DNA from: an uncultured Holophagaceae bacterium
Lineage (GTDB): Bacteria; Acidobacteriota; Holophagae; Holophagales; Holophagaceae
Assembly: GCA_903843705.1 (NCBI GenBank)
Contig: CAIMQW010000298.1
Location: 1 to 64,000 of the forward strand
Length of the DNA stretch: 64,000 bases
Direction: 5' to 3'
The notes under the pieces are model-generated. The model was not told the DNA's origin, did not search any database, and worked only from the letters and a program-made list of their open reading frames with translations. Shown one piece after another: positions 34,817 through 44,818 of the stretch; position 1 is the first letter of the stretch, and every line of letters begins with the position of its first letter. A program made the translations under genes and the position numbers.

Positions 34817-35971
34817 GTGAACCGAGCAACCAAGCATCTCCTCTTTGCCGCGGCTGGCCTGCTGGCCATCAGCGCCGTGGCGGGCGACCTCAAGATCGGT
34901 GTGGCGGAGGCCCTGACCGGCGGCGCGGCCCAGTACGGCGTGCCCATCCGCAACGGCTTCCAACTGGCCGCCGATGAGATCAATGCCAAGGGCGGCATCA
35001 ACGGCAATAAGCTCGTGCTCGTCATCGAGGACGAGCAGGGCAAGAAGGAAGAGGCCATCAACGTCTTCAAGAAGCTCATCTTCCAGGACAAGGTCCTGAT
35101 GATCTTTGGGCCCACTCTGTCCAACTCGATGTTCGCCGCAGGCCCCGTGGCCAACGCCGCAAAGGTGGTGGCCTTCGGCACCTCCAACACCGCCAACGGC
35201 ATCAGCGAGATGGGGCCCTACATCTTCCGCAACTCGGTGATGGAGAGCGACGTGCTGCCGGTGACCGTCAGCACCGCCGTGAAACACTACAAGATCAAGA
35301 AGGTCGCGGTGATCTACGGCAACGATGACGCCTTCACCAAGAGCGGCTACGACGTCTTCAAGAAGGTGCTGGAGGACCAGAAGATCCCCGTGACCACCAC
35401 CGAGACCTATGTGAAAGGCGACGTGGACTTCAAGGCCCAACTCACCAAGATCAAGGCCACGAACCCCGATGCCGTCATCTGCTCTGGCCTTGCGGAGGAG
35501 GCGGCCACCCTCATGGTCCAGGCCCGCGGCCTCGGCCTGAAGGTACCCTTCATCGGCGGCAACGGCTTCAACTCACCCAAGCTGTTCGAGGTCTCCAAGA
35601 CCGCGGGCGAGGGCACCTTCGTGGGCAGCCCCTGGGCCAACACCAATCCCACCCCGGCAAACCAGCACTTCGTGGAGGCCTACCGGGCGAAATACGGCTC
35701 TGAGCCCAACCAGTTCGCGGCCCAGGCCTTCGACGCCATGACCATCGCAGCTGCGGCCCTGAAGACCGTCAAGGTCACCGGCAACCTGGCCAACGACCGG
35801 GAGGCCCTGCACGCCGCGCTGCCCAAGGTGGCCATCAGCGGCGCCACTGGCCCGTTCAAGTTCCGGCAGTCGGTCGGCAAGGACGGCAAGCTCGCGGGCT
35901 ATGACGCCGATCAGAAGCCGTTCATCTACGTGATCCGGGAAGGCAAGTTCGTCCTATTCACCGGCAAGTAG
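34817..35971 (+). CDS. livK: Branched-chain amino acid ABC transporter, periplasmic binding protein
   Basis: The 384-residue protein has an N-terminal signal peptide (LLFAAAGLLAISAVAGD) and then a type I periplasmic-binding fold. GVAEALTGGAAQYGVPIRNG, VIEDEQGKKEEA and AFGTSNTAN match the LivK/LivJ ligand region. Start is GTG with CGGAGG upstream. It heads the livKHMGF set in the usual order. Whether the ligand is leucine/isoleucine/valine or another acid cannot be told from sequence alone. Confidence 0.92.
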   Translation: MNRATKHLLFAAAGLLAISAVAGDLKIGVAEALTGGAAQYGVPIRNGFQLAADEINAKGGINGNKLVLVIEDEQGKKEEAINVFKKLIFQDKVLMIFGPTLSNSMFAAGPVANAAKVVAFGTSNTANGISEMGPYIFRNSVMESDVLPVTVSTAVKHYKIKKVAVIYGNDDAFTKSGYDVFKKVLEDQKIPVTTTETYVKGDVDFKAQLTKIKATNPDAVICSGLAEEAATLMVQARGLGLKVPFIGGNGFNSPKLFEVSKTAGEGTFVGSPWANTNPTPANQHFVEAYRAKYGSEPNQFAAQAFDAMTIAAAALKTVKVTGNLANDREALHAALPKVAISGATGPFKFRQSVGKDGKLAGYDADQKPFIYVIREGKFVLFTGK

Positions 35972-35989
35972 GCGACTTCCCCAGGTCCC

Positions 35990-36871
35990 ATGCTCGAACA
36001 GCAACTCGTCAACGCCCTCACCCTGGGCAGCGTCTACGCCCTCTTCTCCCTGGGCTTCACGCTGGTTTTCGGTGTGCTGGAGGTCATCAACCTCTCCCAC
36101 GGCGCCATGTTCATGGCCGGCAGCTTCGCGGCCATGACCGTGGTGACGCGCTTCAAGGCGCCCCTGGCCGTGGGCATCCTGGCCGCCATGCTGGTCTCGG
36201 GTCTCCTGGGCCTGGCCATCGACGCGCTGATCCTGAAGCGCCTGCGGGCCCGCCACGCGCCGCACCTGATCCCGATGATTGCCACGATCGGAGCCACCAC
36301 GGTCCTCACCAGCGCCGCCCAGGGGCTCTTCGGGGTGGAGGTCCAGCGCTTCCCTGACGAGCTGCTCTCCACCCGGGAGTTCATCTTCGGCAGCGTGCAC
36401 GTGCGGGCTCTGGAATTGGCCATCGTGGGCATCTCCTTCCTGCTCATGACGACCCTGTTCCTGGTGCTGCGGCACACCCGCCAGGGGCGCGCCCTGCGGG
36501 CCATCGCCGAGTCCCCGAAGGCCGCTGCCCTGCTGGGTGTCAACGTCGAGGGCCTGTTCATGGCCACCTCCTTCACCGCCGCGGCCTTGGGCGGCGTGGC
36601 TGGTCTGCTCATCGGCCTGAACTTCAACTCGGTCACCCCTCTCATGGGTCAGCCCATCCTCCACAAGGGGATCGCGGTGGTCATCCTGGGCGGCATGGGC
36701 GACATCCGCGGCGCCCTTTTCGGAGGGCTGTTCCTGGGCTTCGCCGAGGTGCTGAGCAAGGCCTACCTCTCGTCCCAGATGGGCGACGCCGTGGCCTTCG
36801 GCCTGCTGTTCCTGATCCTCCTGGTGCGGCCCGCGGGGCTGTTCGGCCGGGTGCTGGAGCGCAAGGCCTGA
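35990..36871 (+). CDS. livH: Branched-chain amino acid ABC transporter permease LivH
   Basis: This 293-residue permease has about eight helices and is typical of LivH. LTLGSVYALFSLGFTLVFGV and INLSHGAMFMAGSF open the protein, and GIAVVILGGMGDIRGALFGG marks the coupling region. It follows livK by 18 bases and stops one base before livM. It would pair with LivM to form the membrane channel driven by LivG and LivF. Confidence 0.94.
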   Translation: MLEQQLVNALTLGSVYALFSLGFTLVFGVLEVINLSHGAMFMAGSFAAMTVVTRFKAPLAVGILAAMLVSGLLGLAIDALILKRLRARHAPHLIPMIATIGATTVLTSAAQGLFGVEVQRFPDELLSTREFIFGSVHVRALELAIVGISFLLMTTLFLVLRHTRQGRALRAIAESPKAAALLGVNVEGLFMATSFTAAALGGVAGLLIGLNFNSVTPLMGQPILHKGIAVVILGGMGDIRGALFGGLFLGFAEVLSKAYLSSQMGDAVAFGLLFLILLVRPAGLFGRVLERKA

Positions 36872-36872
36872 C

Positions 36873-37745
36873 ATGGAAGCCTTTGCCGACTTCTGGGCCA
36901 CCTACAGCACGCTCATCTTCACGGTGGGCATCCACGCGCTGCTCGCCCTCTCCCTCTGGTTGACCCTCTCCTGCGGCCTGCTCTCCCTGGCCAACGCGGC
37001 CTTCATGGGCATCGGCGCCTACACGGCGGCGCTGTTGACCCTGCATCTGCACTGGCCCTTCCCCATGGTCCTGGCGGCCGGCGGACTGGCTCCGGCGGTT
37101 GTGGCCCTGGTCATCGGGGCCCCGACGCTCCGCCTATCGGGGGTCTACCTGGCCATGGCGACGCTGGCCTTCGGCGAGGTGACCCGCATCCTGGTCCTCA
37201 ACCTGGAGATCACCGGCGGCCCCGAGGGACTGAACGGGATCCCGCTGCTCACCACCTGGTGGCACATCGTCCTGATCCTCGCGGCGGCTGGCTACGCCCT
37301 GGCCCGTCTGCGGCGCTCCCGCATGGGGCGGGCCTTCGAGGCCATCCGGGAGGACGAGGTGGCGGCGCGGATGATGGGCATCGACGTGGAAGGGCACAAG
37401 CTCGCAGCCTTCACGCTTGGGGCCGTACTGGCGGGGCTCGCGGGGGCCCTGAACGCCCACTCCACCTTCTTCATCAGTCCCCGGGAGTACGGCTTCGAGA
37501 ACGCCGTGGACATCCTGACCATGACCATCCTGGGCGGCATCTCCAGCCTCATCGGCCCCGTGCTGGGGGCCACCATCCTCACCCTGCTGCCAGAGCTCCT
37601 GCGCTTTCTCCATGCCTACCGGCTGGCGGTGAACGGCCTGATCCTCATCGGCGTGGTGCTGTTCCTCCCCACAGGGCTGTGGGACTCCCGCCGCCTCGGT
37701 CAGATGCTCCGCGCCTGGCGCACCCGCTGGGAGGGAAAGCCATGA
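36873..37745 (+). CDS. livM: Branched-chain amino acid ABC transporter permease LivM
   Basis: The 290-residue second permease has the LivM signatures LSLWLTLSCGLLSLANAAFM, IRLSGVYLAMATLAFGEVTR-like text (LRLSGVYLAMATLAFGEVT) and the coupling EDEVAARMMGIDVEGHK. It forms the transporter channel with LivH. Its stop overlaps the livG start as ATGA, so translation is coupled. Length is shorter than E. coli LivM but normal for many phyla. Confidence 0.93.
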   Translation: MEAFADFWATYSTLIFTVGIHALLALSLWLTLSCGLLSLANAAFMGIGAYTAALLTLHLHWPFPMVLAAGGLAPAVVALVIGAPTLRLSGVYLAMATLAFGEVTRILVLNLEITGGPEGLNGIPLLTTWWHIVLILAAAGYALARLRRSRMGRAFEAIREDEVAARMMGIDVEGHKLAAFTLGAVLAGLAGALNAHSTFFISPREYGFENAVDILTMTILGGISSLIGPVLGATILTLLPELLRFLHAYRLAVNGLILIGVVLFLPTGLWDSRRLGQMLRAWRTRWEGKP

Positions 37746-38521
37746 GCATGCTGTCCAGCCGTGGCCTCGGGAAGCACTTCGGCGGGCTCCAGGTCCTGCA
37801 CGACGTGAACCTCGAGGTGCCAGGCGGCGCCATCTTCGCGCTCATCGGTCCCAACGGCGCGGGCAAGACCACGGTCTTCAACCTGGTGACGGGACTCCTG
37901 CGGCCCTCGGCCGGCGCCATCAGCTTCGAGGGCCAGGACCTCGCTGGCATCGCGCCCCACCGGATCACCCGGCTGGGCATCGCCCGCACCTTCCAGAACA
38001 TCCGCCTCTTTCCCGACATGACCCTGCTGCAGAACGTCATGGTGGGCCGGCACCACCTGACGAACTACAGCGGCATCGCGGCCCTCTTCGCGCTGCCGTC
38101 CTTCCGGGAGGCCGAGCGGCGCTCCCGCGAGCGGGCCCTGGAGCTGCTCTCCTGGGTTAAGCTGGACCACAAGGCCGAGTCCACCGCCGACAACCTCTCC
38201 TATGGCGAACAGCGGAAGCTGGAGTTCGCCCGGGCCCTGGCCACCGAGCCCAAGCTGCTGCTGCTCGACGAGCCCGTGGCGGGCATGAACTCGACTGAGA
38301 AGGCCGTGCTGATGGAGGAGATCCGGAACATCCGCGACCGCGGCTATGGTGTCTTCCTCATCGAGCACGACATGCGCTTCGTCATGAACCTCTGCGACCG
38401 GGTCGCCGTGCTCAACTTCGGTCGGATCATCGCCGAGGGCGCCCCGGAGGAGATCCGCAACAACCCCGAGGTCATCGAGGCCTACCTGGGCCGCGGCGAC
38501 GAGGCGGAGGTGCTGCCATGA
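37742..38521 (+). CDS. livG: Branched-chain amino acid ABC transporter ATPase LivG
   Basis: This 259-residue ATPase has Walker A GPNGAGKT, the signature LSYGEQRKLE and Walker B LLLLDEPVAGMN, plus the LivG-specific GIARTFQNIRLFPDMT region. It starts with ATG overlapping the livM stop and ends overlapping livF (ATGA). It hydrolyses ATP to power transport with LivF. Confidence 0.95.
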   Translation: MSMLSSRGLGKHFGGLQVLHDVNLEVPGGAIFALIGPNGAGKTTVFNLVTGLLRPSAGAISFEGQDLAGIAPHRITRLGIARTFQNIRLFPDMTLLQNVMVGRHHLTNYSGIAALFALPSFREAERRSRERALELLSWVKLDHKAESTADNLSYGEQRKLEFARALATEPKLLLLDEPVAGMNSTEKAVLMEEIRNIRDRGYGVFLIEHDMRFVMNLCDRVAVLNFGRIIAEGAPEEIRNNPEVIEAYLGRGDEAEVLP

Positions 38522-39231
38522 GCGTCCTGCTGGAGGTCCAGGACCTTGCGGTGGCCTACGGGCACATCGACGCCGTCAAAGGCGTCTCCTTCCAGCTCGA
38601 GGAGGGCAAGATCACCGCTCTGGTGGGAGCCAACGGCGCCGGTAAGAGCACCACCCTGCTGGCACTCTCCGGCCTGTTGCATCCCAAGGCTGGCTCCGTG
38701 CGCTTCGCGGGCGAGGACATCACGGGCCTTGCCCCGCACCAGATCGTGAGGCGGGGTATCGTCCAGGTGGCCGAGGGGCGGGCCATCCTCACCACGCTCA
38801 CGGTGCGGGAGAACCTGGACCTGGGGGCCTACACCCGCCGGGACCGGGCTGGGGTGGCCGACAGCCTGGCGCGGGTGTTCCACCTCTTCCCGCTGCTGGA
38901 GGAGCGCACCCGGCAATACGCGGGCAACCTCTCCGGGGGCGAGCAGCAGATGCTGGCCATCGGGCGGGGCCTGATGGCGAAACCCCGACTGCTGCTGCTG
39001 GACGAGCCCTCCATGGGACTGGCCCCCCTCATGGTCCAGGAGATCTTCCGCACCCTCGTCGAGATCAACCGCGACGGTCTGACGGTCCTGCTGGTGGAGC
39101 AGAACGTCCGCCAGGCGCTGAAGATCTCCGCGCAGGGCTACGTCCTGGAGACTGGCCTGGTCGTGCTGGCAGATACCGGGGCCAGCCTGCTGGTGAACCC
39201 CAAGGTCGCCGAACACTACCTAGGCGGCTGA
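38518..39231 (+). CDS. livF: Branched-chain amino acid ABC transporter ATPase LivF
   Basis: The 237-residue ATPase shows VGANGAGKST, NLSGGEQQMLAIGR and LLLLDEPSMGLAP with LivF-type VAEGRAILTTLTVREN in between. It is the last gene of livKHMGF and is translationally coupled to livG. Its stop is immediately followed by the convergent stop of a histidine kinase. Confidence 0.95.
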   Translation: MSVLLEVQDLAVAYGHIDAVKGVSFQLEEGKITALVGANGAGKSTTLLALSGLLHPKAGSVRFAGEDITGLAPHQIVRRGIVQVAEGRAILTTLTVRENLDLGAYTRRDRAGVADSLARVFHLFPLLEERTRQYAGNLSGGEQQMLAIGRGLMAKPRLLLLDEPSMGLAPLMVQEIFRTLVEINRDGLTVLLVEQNVRQALKISAQGYVLETGLVVLADTGASLLVNPKVAEHYLGG

Positions 39232-41757
39232 TCAGACTCTCCCCGGCGGCCCTGCCAGGATGCCCCGCAGGCGGTGGGTGAGCTGGGCCACGGTGAAGGG
39301 CTTGCGGAGCAGGGGCGCATCCAGCCGGGCCAAGCCGTGGGGGCCCAGCTCGTTGGCGGTGTAGCCGGACATGTACAGCACCCGGAGGGAGGGATGCGAG
39401 GCCACCAGATCCGTCGCCAGGACGGGGCCGCTGTCCCCGGGCATGATCACGTCCGTGAGCAGGAGGTCGATGCCGGCGGGGTTGCTCCGGAAGATCCAGC
39501 GGGCCTCCTCGGCGTCCCGGGCCGCCAGCACCTTGTAGCCATGCGCCATGAGGCACCCCTGGGTGGACTCCCGCACGGCGGGTTCGTCCTCCACCAGCAG
39601 GATGGTCTCGCTGCCCCGCAGGGCCTCGGACCCGCTGGGCGCATCCGGTGCCGCCACCGGGGCCGTGGAGCGTGGAAAGGCCAGACGGATGGTGGTGCCG
39701 TCGCCGGGCTTTGACCAGACATCGATGCCGCCCTGGGCGGACTTCAGCAGGCCGTAGACCGAGGCCAAACCCAGCCCGGTGCCCTTGCCGCGGCTCTTGG
39801 TGGTGAAGAAGGGCTCGAAGAGGTGCTGCAGGGTGGCCTCATCCATGCCGGTGCCGGAATCCGTGACATCCAGGACCACGTTCTCTCCGGAGTCGATGGG
39901 CAGATAGGGCGTGATGACGGTCTCCTGGACCCGCTGGTTGCGGAGCCGGAGGGTGAGCTTGCCGCCGTCGGGCATGGCGTCCCGGGCGTTGGCGGCCAGG
40001 TTCAGGAGGGCCTGCTCCAGCTCGTTGGGGTCCATGGTGATAGACCAGGCCTGGGGATCCAGATCCAGGACCAGGCGGACCTGCTCGCCCAAGAGGCCCT
40101 CCAGGAGCGGCGCCACGCCCTGGATCAGATCCCCCGGATCGATGGTCTTGGACTGGGGCGAGTCCTTGCGGCAGAAGGAGAGCAGGCGGCCGGTCAGCAC
40201 GGCGCCGCGGGTGGCGGCCCCGTAGATCCGCCGCAGGTCCTGCGCTGCTGGGTGGCCCTCTGGAAGGTGGGTCTCCGCCAGCTCTGCGTTGCCGAGAATG
40301 GCGCTCAGCAGGTTGTTGAAGTCATGGGCGATGCCGCCGGCTAGGCGGCCCACGGCCTCCATCTTCTGCGACTCCCGCAGCTGGTCCTCCAGCCGGTGGC
40401 GCTCGGTGATGTCCCGGGCATTCAGCACCAGACCGTGGACGGTGGGGTCGGCCAGGTGATCGCTGCCCGAGATCTCGAGGATCCGCCAGCTGCCGTCCGT
40501 GTGCCGCATCCGGCACTGGTGGATGAGGGGCTGGGACTGCCGGAGCAGTGCCTTCAGGAAGATCGTGGTCGCCGCCGCGTCGTCGGCATGGATGAGATCC
40601 CTGAGACCCTGGCCGGTTAGGTCCTCGGGAGCGAGGCCCAGCACCTTGGTCGCTGCCGGGCTCGCGAAGCTCACCTCGCCCTGTGGATCCAAGACCAGGA
40701 CCAGATCCGAGGAATGCCGGACCAGGGCCACGAAGCGGGACTGGACCTGGGCGGTGGCAGCCTCGGCGGCGAGCCGGGCGGTCTCCCGCAGGGCCAGGGA
40801 TTCCCGGAGGAGCAGGACGACGATGAGCAGCAGAATCCCCACCAGCATCTTCTGGGCCGTGGCGGCATCCACCGAGCCATGGAGGAGCAGGTAGGCCAGG
40901 CCGATGGAGACGAAGAGGATGGTGAGCATGGGCACAGGGCTCACCGTGGCGGGCCGGAGGGGCTGCGCAGGCGCAGGGTCGGTCCGGATCCGCCAGCTCC
41001 CCAGGAGGGTCAGCACCAGGGCGAGGGCGTTGCCGATGTTCACCCAGTAGCGGATGCCCGCCTGCATGGCCTGGGCGATCTCCATGGCGAAGACCAGGTC
41101 CGCCAGCCAGGAGATGCCCAGGCCCGCCAGAAGGAGGTTCATCCCTAGCCGCGAGGGGAAGGGCACGGACTGGAGCAGGACCTTGTTCAGGACCATCACC
41201 CCCACGAAGGCCATGAGCGGGTAGGCGGCACTGAGGACGGCAGCGAGATTCAGGGAGCGTTGCAGGGTCGGTTGCACCACGAAGACCCAGACCGGGGCCC
41301 CGACGCCGACGATGAACGCCGCGCTGTCCAGGAGCACCCGCCAGAAGCCGGGAAGGGGCGGGCTGGCCTTGGGTAGGCGGTAGAGGCCCATGAAGGTGAG
41401 GGGGTAGGCGGACAGGTAGAAGATGTCCACTAGGCCGAGGTTGGCGAGCTGACCCTGGAGGTTGGAGGTGAAGGGAAAGAGCAGCCCAGCCACCACGGAC
41501 GAGAGCCAGGCCCCCGCCAGCCAGCGGGTGGCCGAACGGTAGCCTTCTGGCAGGTCCGGTCGGGCCGAGGCCTTCCAGAGTGTCCAGGCCGTTGCCCCCT
41601 GCAGCAGCATCAGGTAGCCGATCTCCAGGATGCGGTGTCCGGTCGTGGGCTCCGGATAGGTGGTGAGCCAGGCCACATAGACCGGGGCACAGCCAAGCAG
41701 GCCCAGGAGCCAGAGTGGGCCCCGGGGGAGCGGAGCAGAGGTGGTTCCAGAAGGCAT
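39232..41757 (-). CDS. Hybrid histidine kinase with multi-helix sensor, PAS and receiver domains
   Basis: The 841-residue protein has about eight to ten N-terminal membrane helices to residue 320, a PAS domain at about 345-465 ([20 protein letters not shown]), a HisKA dimerisation domain with the phospho-accepting His in [15 protein letters not shown], an ATPase domain ([14 protein letters not shown]) and a C-terminal receiver (LLVEDEPAV, phospho-Asp in [10 protein letters not shown]). There is no DNA-binding output here, so a separate regulator must act downstream. The signal is unknown. It is convergent with livF and lies far from any response-regulator gene. Confidence 0.9.
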   Translation of the reverse strand: MPSGTTSAPLPRGPLWLLGLLGCAPVYVAWLTTYPEPTTGHRILEIGYLMLLQGATAWTLWKASARPDLPEGYRSATRWLAGAWLSSVVAGLLFPFTSNLQGQLANLGLVDIFYLSAYPLTFMGLYRLPKASPPLPGFWRVLLDSAAFIVGVGAPVWVFVVQPTLQRSLNLAAVLSAAYPLMAFVGVMVLNKVLLQSVPFPSRLGMNLLLAGLGISWLADLVFAMEIAQAMQAGIRYWVNIGNALALVLTLLGSWRIRTDPAPAQPLRPATVSPVPMLTILFVSIGLAYLLLHGSVDAATAQKMLVGILLLIVVLLLRESLALRETARLAAEAATAQVQSRFVALVRHSSDLVLVLDPQGEVSFASPAATKVLGLAPEDLTGQGLRDLIHADDAAATTIFLKALLRQSQPLIHQCRMRHTDGSWRILEISGSDHLADPTVHGLVLNARDITERHRLEDQLRESQKMEAVGRLAGGIAHDFNNLLSAILGNAELAETHLPEGHPAAQDLRRIYGAATRGAVLTGRLLSFCRKDSPQSKTIDPGDLIQGVAPLLEGLLGEQVRLVLDLDPQAWSITMDPNELEQALLNLAANARDAMPDGGKLTLRLRNQRVQETVITPYLPIDSGENVVLDVTDSGTGMDEATLQHLFEPFFTTKSRGKGTGLGLASVYGLLKSAQGGIDVWSKPGDGTTIRLAFPRSTAPVAAPDAPSGSEALRGSETILLVEDEPAVRESTQGCLMAHGYKVLAARDAEEARWIFRSNPAGIDLLLTDVIMPGDSGPVLATDLVASHPSLRVLYMSGYTANELGPHGLARLDAPLLRKPFTVAQLTHRLRGILAGPPGRV

Positions 41758-41876
41758 GCGGTCCCGGTCAATGGGAGAGGAAGGGCGCGTGGGCGCTCAC
41801 TCCTCCTTCGGCAGCTAAGCCCAAGGCATGAATCGGAGCCAGTATTTTTTTCCCGACCTTGGGGGTGGGCGTCCGC

Positions 41877-43772
41877 TCAGATCTCCAGGTAGGTGTGCAG
41901 CTTCCGCTCTTCGGTGAGAAGGACCCGCAGGGCCTCGGCGGCATCGTTCTTGGCGCTGGCCTTACGCTTGGTCTGGGGCCCCTGGATCAGCACGTCGGGA
42001 TCGTAGTGGACACTGCGCAGCACGTGATCCACGGTGTCGCCCTTGACGATGTGCTGGATCTTGAAGGTGTCGTCCTCGTGGACCATGATGTGCGCCTCGT
42101 TGGGGGCGCCGAAGAGGTTGTGCCGCATGCCCAGGATGTCCTGGTATGCACCGGTCAGGAAGAAGGCCACGTAGTAGGCCTCGCCGCCCCGGGGCTCGTG
42201 GAGCGGGATCTCGTCGCGGACGTCCTTCAGATCGATGAACTTCTCCATCTTCCCGTCGCTGTCGCAGGTGATGTCGCAGAGCGTCGCGGACAGGCCCGGC
42301 TTCTCCTTCAGGCGGTGGATGGGCATGACCGGGAAGAGCTGCTCGATGGCCCAGTGGTCGGGCATGGACTGGAAGATGCTGAAGTTGGCGATGAGCTTGT
42401 CGGCCAAGCTCTTGTTGAGGTCCTGGAACTCCTCGGGCACGTACTTGAGGCTCTTGCTGCTGAGGATGCGCGACAGCTTCCGGCAGACCTCCCAGAACAG
42501 TGTCTCGCCCTTGCTGCGATCCTCCAGACCCAGGTAGCCCAGGTTGAAGAGCGTGAGCATCTCGTCCTTCTGGGTGATGGCGTCGTGGTACATCTCGGCG
42601 AAGTTCTTGATGGAGATGTTGTCCCGGGTGTAGGCCAGCTCCTTGAGGATCTGCGGCTCGTTGCCCGTGAGGGTCACGGTGTATTTAGTGTGCGTGGTGT
42701 CGATGAGGCCGATGATGTCCACCACCACCACCTCGTGGTAGGCCACGATGGCGCGGCCCGACTCGCTGAGCAGGTCCGGCATGGGCACCTGTTCCTGGGT
42801 GCAGATGTCCTTGGTGGTGTAGACCACGTCTGCGGCGTACTCGGAGATGGTGTAGTTCATGGAGCTACTGAAGGTGGTCTTGCTGCCGTCGTAGTCCACG
42901 CCGAGGCCGCCGCCCACGTTCAGGTAGCGGATGGGCACGCCCATCTTGCGGAGCTTGGCGTAGATGCGGGTGGCTTCCTTCATGGCCGACTTGATCTTGC
43001 GGATGTCCGTGATCTGGCTGCCGATGTGGAAGTGCAGCTCGATGATCGAGTCCAGGAGGTCGCGCTTCTCTAGCACTTCGACGGCGTCCAGGATCTCCCG
43101 GGTGGTGAGGCCGAATTTGGCGTGGTCGCCGGCGCTGGTCTCCCACTTGCCGGAGCCCTGGGCGTTGAGCTTGGCCCGCAGGCCGATGAGGGGCTCGACC
43201 TTGAGCTCCTTGGCCACCTTGAGGATCAGGGGCAGCTCGGTCATCTTCTCGACGGTGATGACCACCTTGCGCCCGGCCTTGCGGGCCAGCAGGGCCATGC
43301 GGATGAAGGACTCGTCCTTGTAGCCGTTGCAGAGCACCAAGGCTTCGGGGTGCAGGTCTAGGCTGAGGGCGATGATCAATTCGGGCTTGGAGCCCGCCTC
43401 GAGGCCGTAGTGGTACTTGTTGCCGGCGCGGACGATCTCTTCGACCACTTCCTTGGTCTGGTTGGTCTTCACCGGGTAGACGCCCTGGTAGCCGCCTTCG
43501 TAGCCGAACTCGTTGATGGCGTGCCTGAAGGCCTCGTTGACCTCGACTACACGGTGGGCCAGGACCTGAGGGAAGCGCAGGTTCAGGGGTGTCCGGAGGC
43601 CCTTCTTCTTGAGCTGCTGGATGATCTCGTAGACATCGCAGCTGAGGGCATCGTCCTGGGTGGGGGTGATCTCGAGGTGCCCCTTGGCGTTGATGCCGAA
43701 GTAGCCATTTCCCCATTCTTTTACGCCATACAGCGCCGTTGCGTCCTGGACAGTCCAGTGCTTCATGGGCAT
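41877..43772 (-). CDS. speA: Biosynthetic arginine decarboxylase
   Basis: SpeA turns arginine into agmatine for polyamine synthesis, using PLP. The 631-residue protein matches the biosynthetic family: PVKTNQTKEVVEEIVRAG with the PLP lysine, GLEAGSKPELI, FHIGSQITDIRK, YLNVGGGLGVDYDGSKTTF and the C-terminal GAYQDILGMRHNLFGAPNEA with the active-site region. I chose the ATG giving MPMKHW, preceded by AAGGAGG at eight bases; the frame extends 26 codons upstream. speB or agmatine deiminase is not adjacent. Confidence 0.95.
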   Translation of the reverse strand: MPMKHWTVQDATALYGVKEWGNGYFGINAKGHLEITPTQDDALSCDVYEIIQQLKKKGLRTPLNLRFPQVLAHRVVEVNEAFRHAINEFGYEGGYQGVYPVKTNQTKEVVEEIVRAGNKYHYGLEAGSKPELIIALSLDLHPEALVLCNGYKDESFIRMALLARKAGRKVVITVEKMTELPLILKVAKELKVEPLIGLRAKLNAQGSGKWETSAGDHAKFGLTTREILDAVEVLEKRDLLDSIIELHFHIGSQITDIRKIKSAMKEATRIYAKLRKMGVPIRYLNVGGGLGVDYDGSKTTFSSSMNYTISEYAADVVYTTKDICTQEQVPMPDLLSESGRAIVAYHEVVVVDIIGLIDTTHTKYTVTLTGNEPQILKELAYTRDNISIKNFAEMYHDAITQKDEMLTLFNLGYLGLEDRSKGETLFWEVCRKLSRILSSKSLKYVPEEFQDLNKSLADKLIANFSIFQSMPDHWAIEQLFPVMPIHRLKEKPGLSATLCDITCDSDGKMEKFIDLKDVRDEIPLHEPRGGEAYYVAFFLTGAYQDILGMRHNLFGAPNEAHIMVHEDDTFKIQHIVKGDTVDHVLRSVHYDPDVLIQGPQTKRKASAKNDAAEALRVLLTEERKLHTYLEI

Positions 43773-43857
43773 TCCAGGGGCCTCCTTGAATCGGGGCGGC
43801 CACCTTCGGCCGGAAGCTTGTTTATAGAAAAAAAAGCCGAATAACTCCAATGAAAAT

Positions 43858-44802
43858 TTAGGATTTCTCGATTCGGGCCAGGGTTGCCCGCCAGTGGCGG
43901 TCCCGGACGCGCCTCAGGGCGGTCCTCCGGGTGAGCTTCCGCCACTGGGCGGCACCGCGCGGCAACTCGCTGGCTGGGCGGGTATGCAGCGGGCTGAGGC
44001 CGCCCCAGAGGGTCGAATCGCCCCAGACCGGGGCCCGGTTCCAGGGGCAGGCCTCCTGGCAGGCATCGCAGCCCGCAGCCCACTGGCTGGTGGCCATGGC
44101 CGCCGCCACCTCGGCGGGGGGTTCGGCCTCGGTCTCGATGGTGTAGGTGGTCAGGCAGCTGGCCGGATCCAGGAGGAAGGGGGTCAGCGCCCCGGAGGGA
44201 CAGGCCTCCAGGCAGGCGGTGCAGGTGCCGCAGTGCTCTGCCGTGAACGGCTCGTCCGGTGGCAGCTCCACGGACAGCAGCAGGACCCCCAGAAAGCCCC
44301 AGGACCCCTCCTTGCCGGCGATGAGCAGGGTGTGCTTGCCCTGCCAGCCCAGCCCGGCCCGGGCGGCCAGCTGGCGCTCCAGCAGGGGGGCCGTGTCCAC
44401 GCAGACCCGCCCCTCCAGTCCCGGCCAGCGGGCCTGGGCGGCCTCCAGCAGGCGGGTCAGGCGGGGCTTCAGGAGCATGTGGTAGTCCGGCCCCCACAGG
44501 TAGCGGCTCAGCTTCAGGCTGCCCGGGGCGGCCCCGGGCAGGGCCTCGGGGCGGGCGGAGGGAAAGAAGGCCACCAGGGCGGTGCGGGCCAGGGGGAAGA
44601 CGGCCCGGGGATCCGCCAGGATCGCGGGATCCAGGTAGGACAGGAGGGCGCCTCGGCCCTCCTGGAACCAGGTTTCGAGGCGTGCTGCCTCGGCTGCGAA
44701 GGGGTCGCAGGGGGCGAAACCCGCCAGGGCAAAGCCCGCCGAAAGCGCTTCGGCATGAAGCCAGCCCTTGAAAGCCAAGGGATCCAGGTGTTCAACTGGC
44801 AC
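43858..44802 (-). CDS. queG: Epoxyqueuosine reductase QueG
   Basis: QueG reduces epoxyqueuosine to queuosine in tRNA using cobalamin and two [4Fe-4S] clusters. The 314-residue protein has VCVDTAPLLERQLAARAGLG, GKHTLLI and the cluster motifs CGTCTACLEACPSGAL and CDACQEACPWN. The GTG start is chosen because GGAGGT lies eight bases upstream; an ATG six codons earlier overlaps the divergent gene. It is divergent from the YedF-like gene with the start regions touching. Confidence 0.92.
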   Translation of the reverse strand: MPVEHLDPLAFKGWLHAEALSAGFALAGFAPCDPFAAEAARLETWFQEGRGALLSYLDPAILADPRAVFPLARTALVAFFPSARPEALPGAAPGSLKLSRYLWGPDYHMLLKPRLTRLLEAAQARWPGLEGRVCVDTAPLLERQLAARAGLGWQGKHTLLIAGKEGSWGFLGVLLLSVELPPDEPFTAEHCGTCTACLEACPSGALTPFLLDPASCLTTYTIETEAEPPAEVAAAMATSQWAAGCDACQEACPWNRAPVWGDSTLWGGLSPLHTRPASELPRGAAQWRKLTRRTALRRVRDRHWRATLARIEKS

Positions 44803-44818
44803 GCGAAGGCCACCTCCC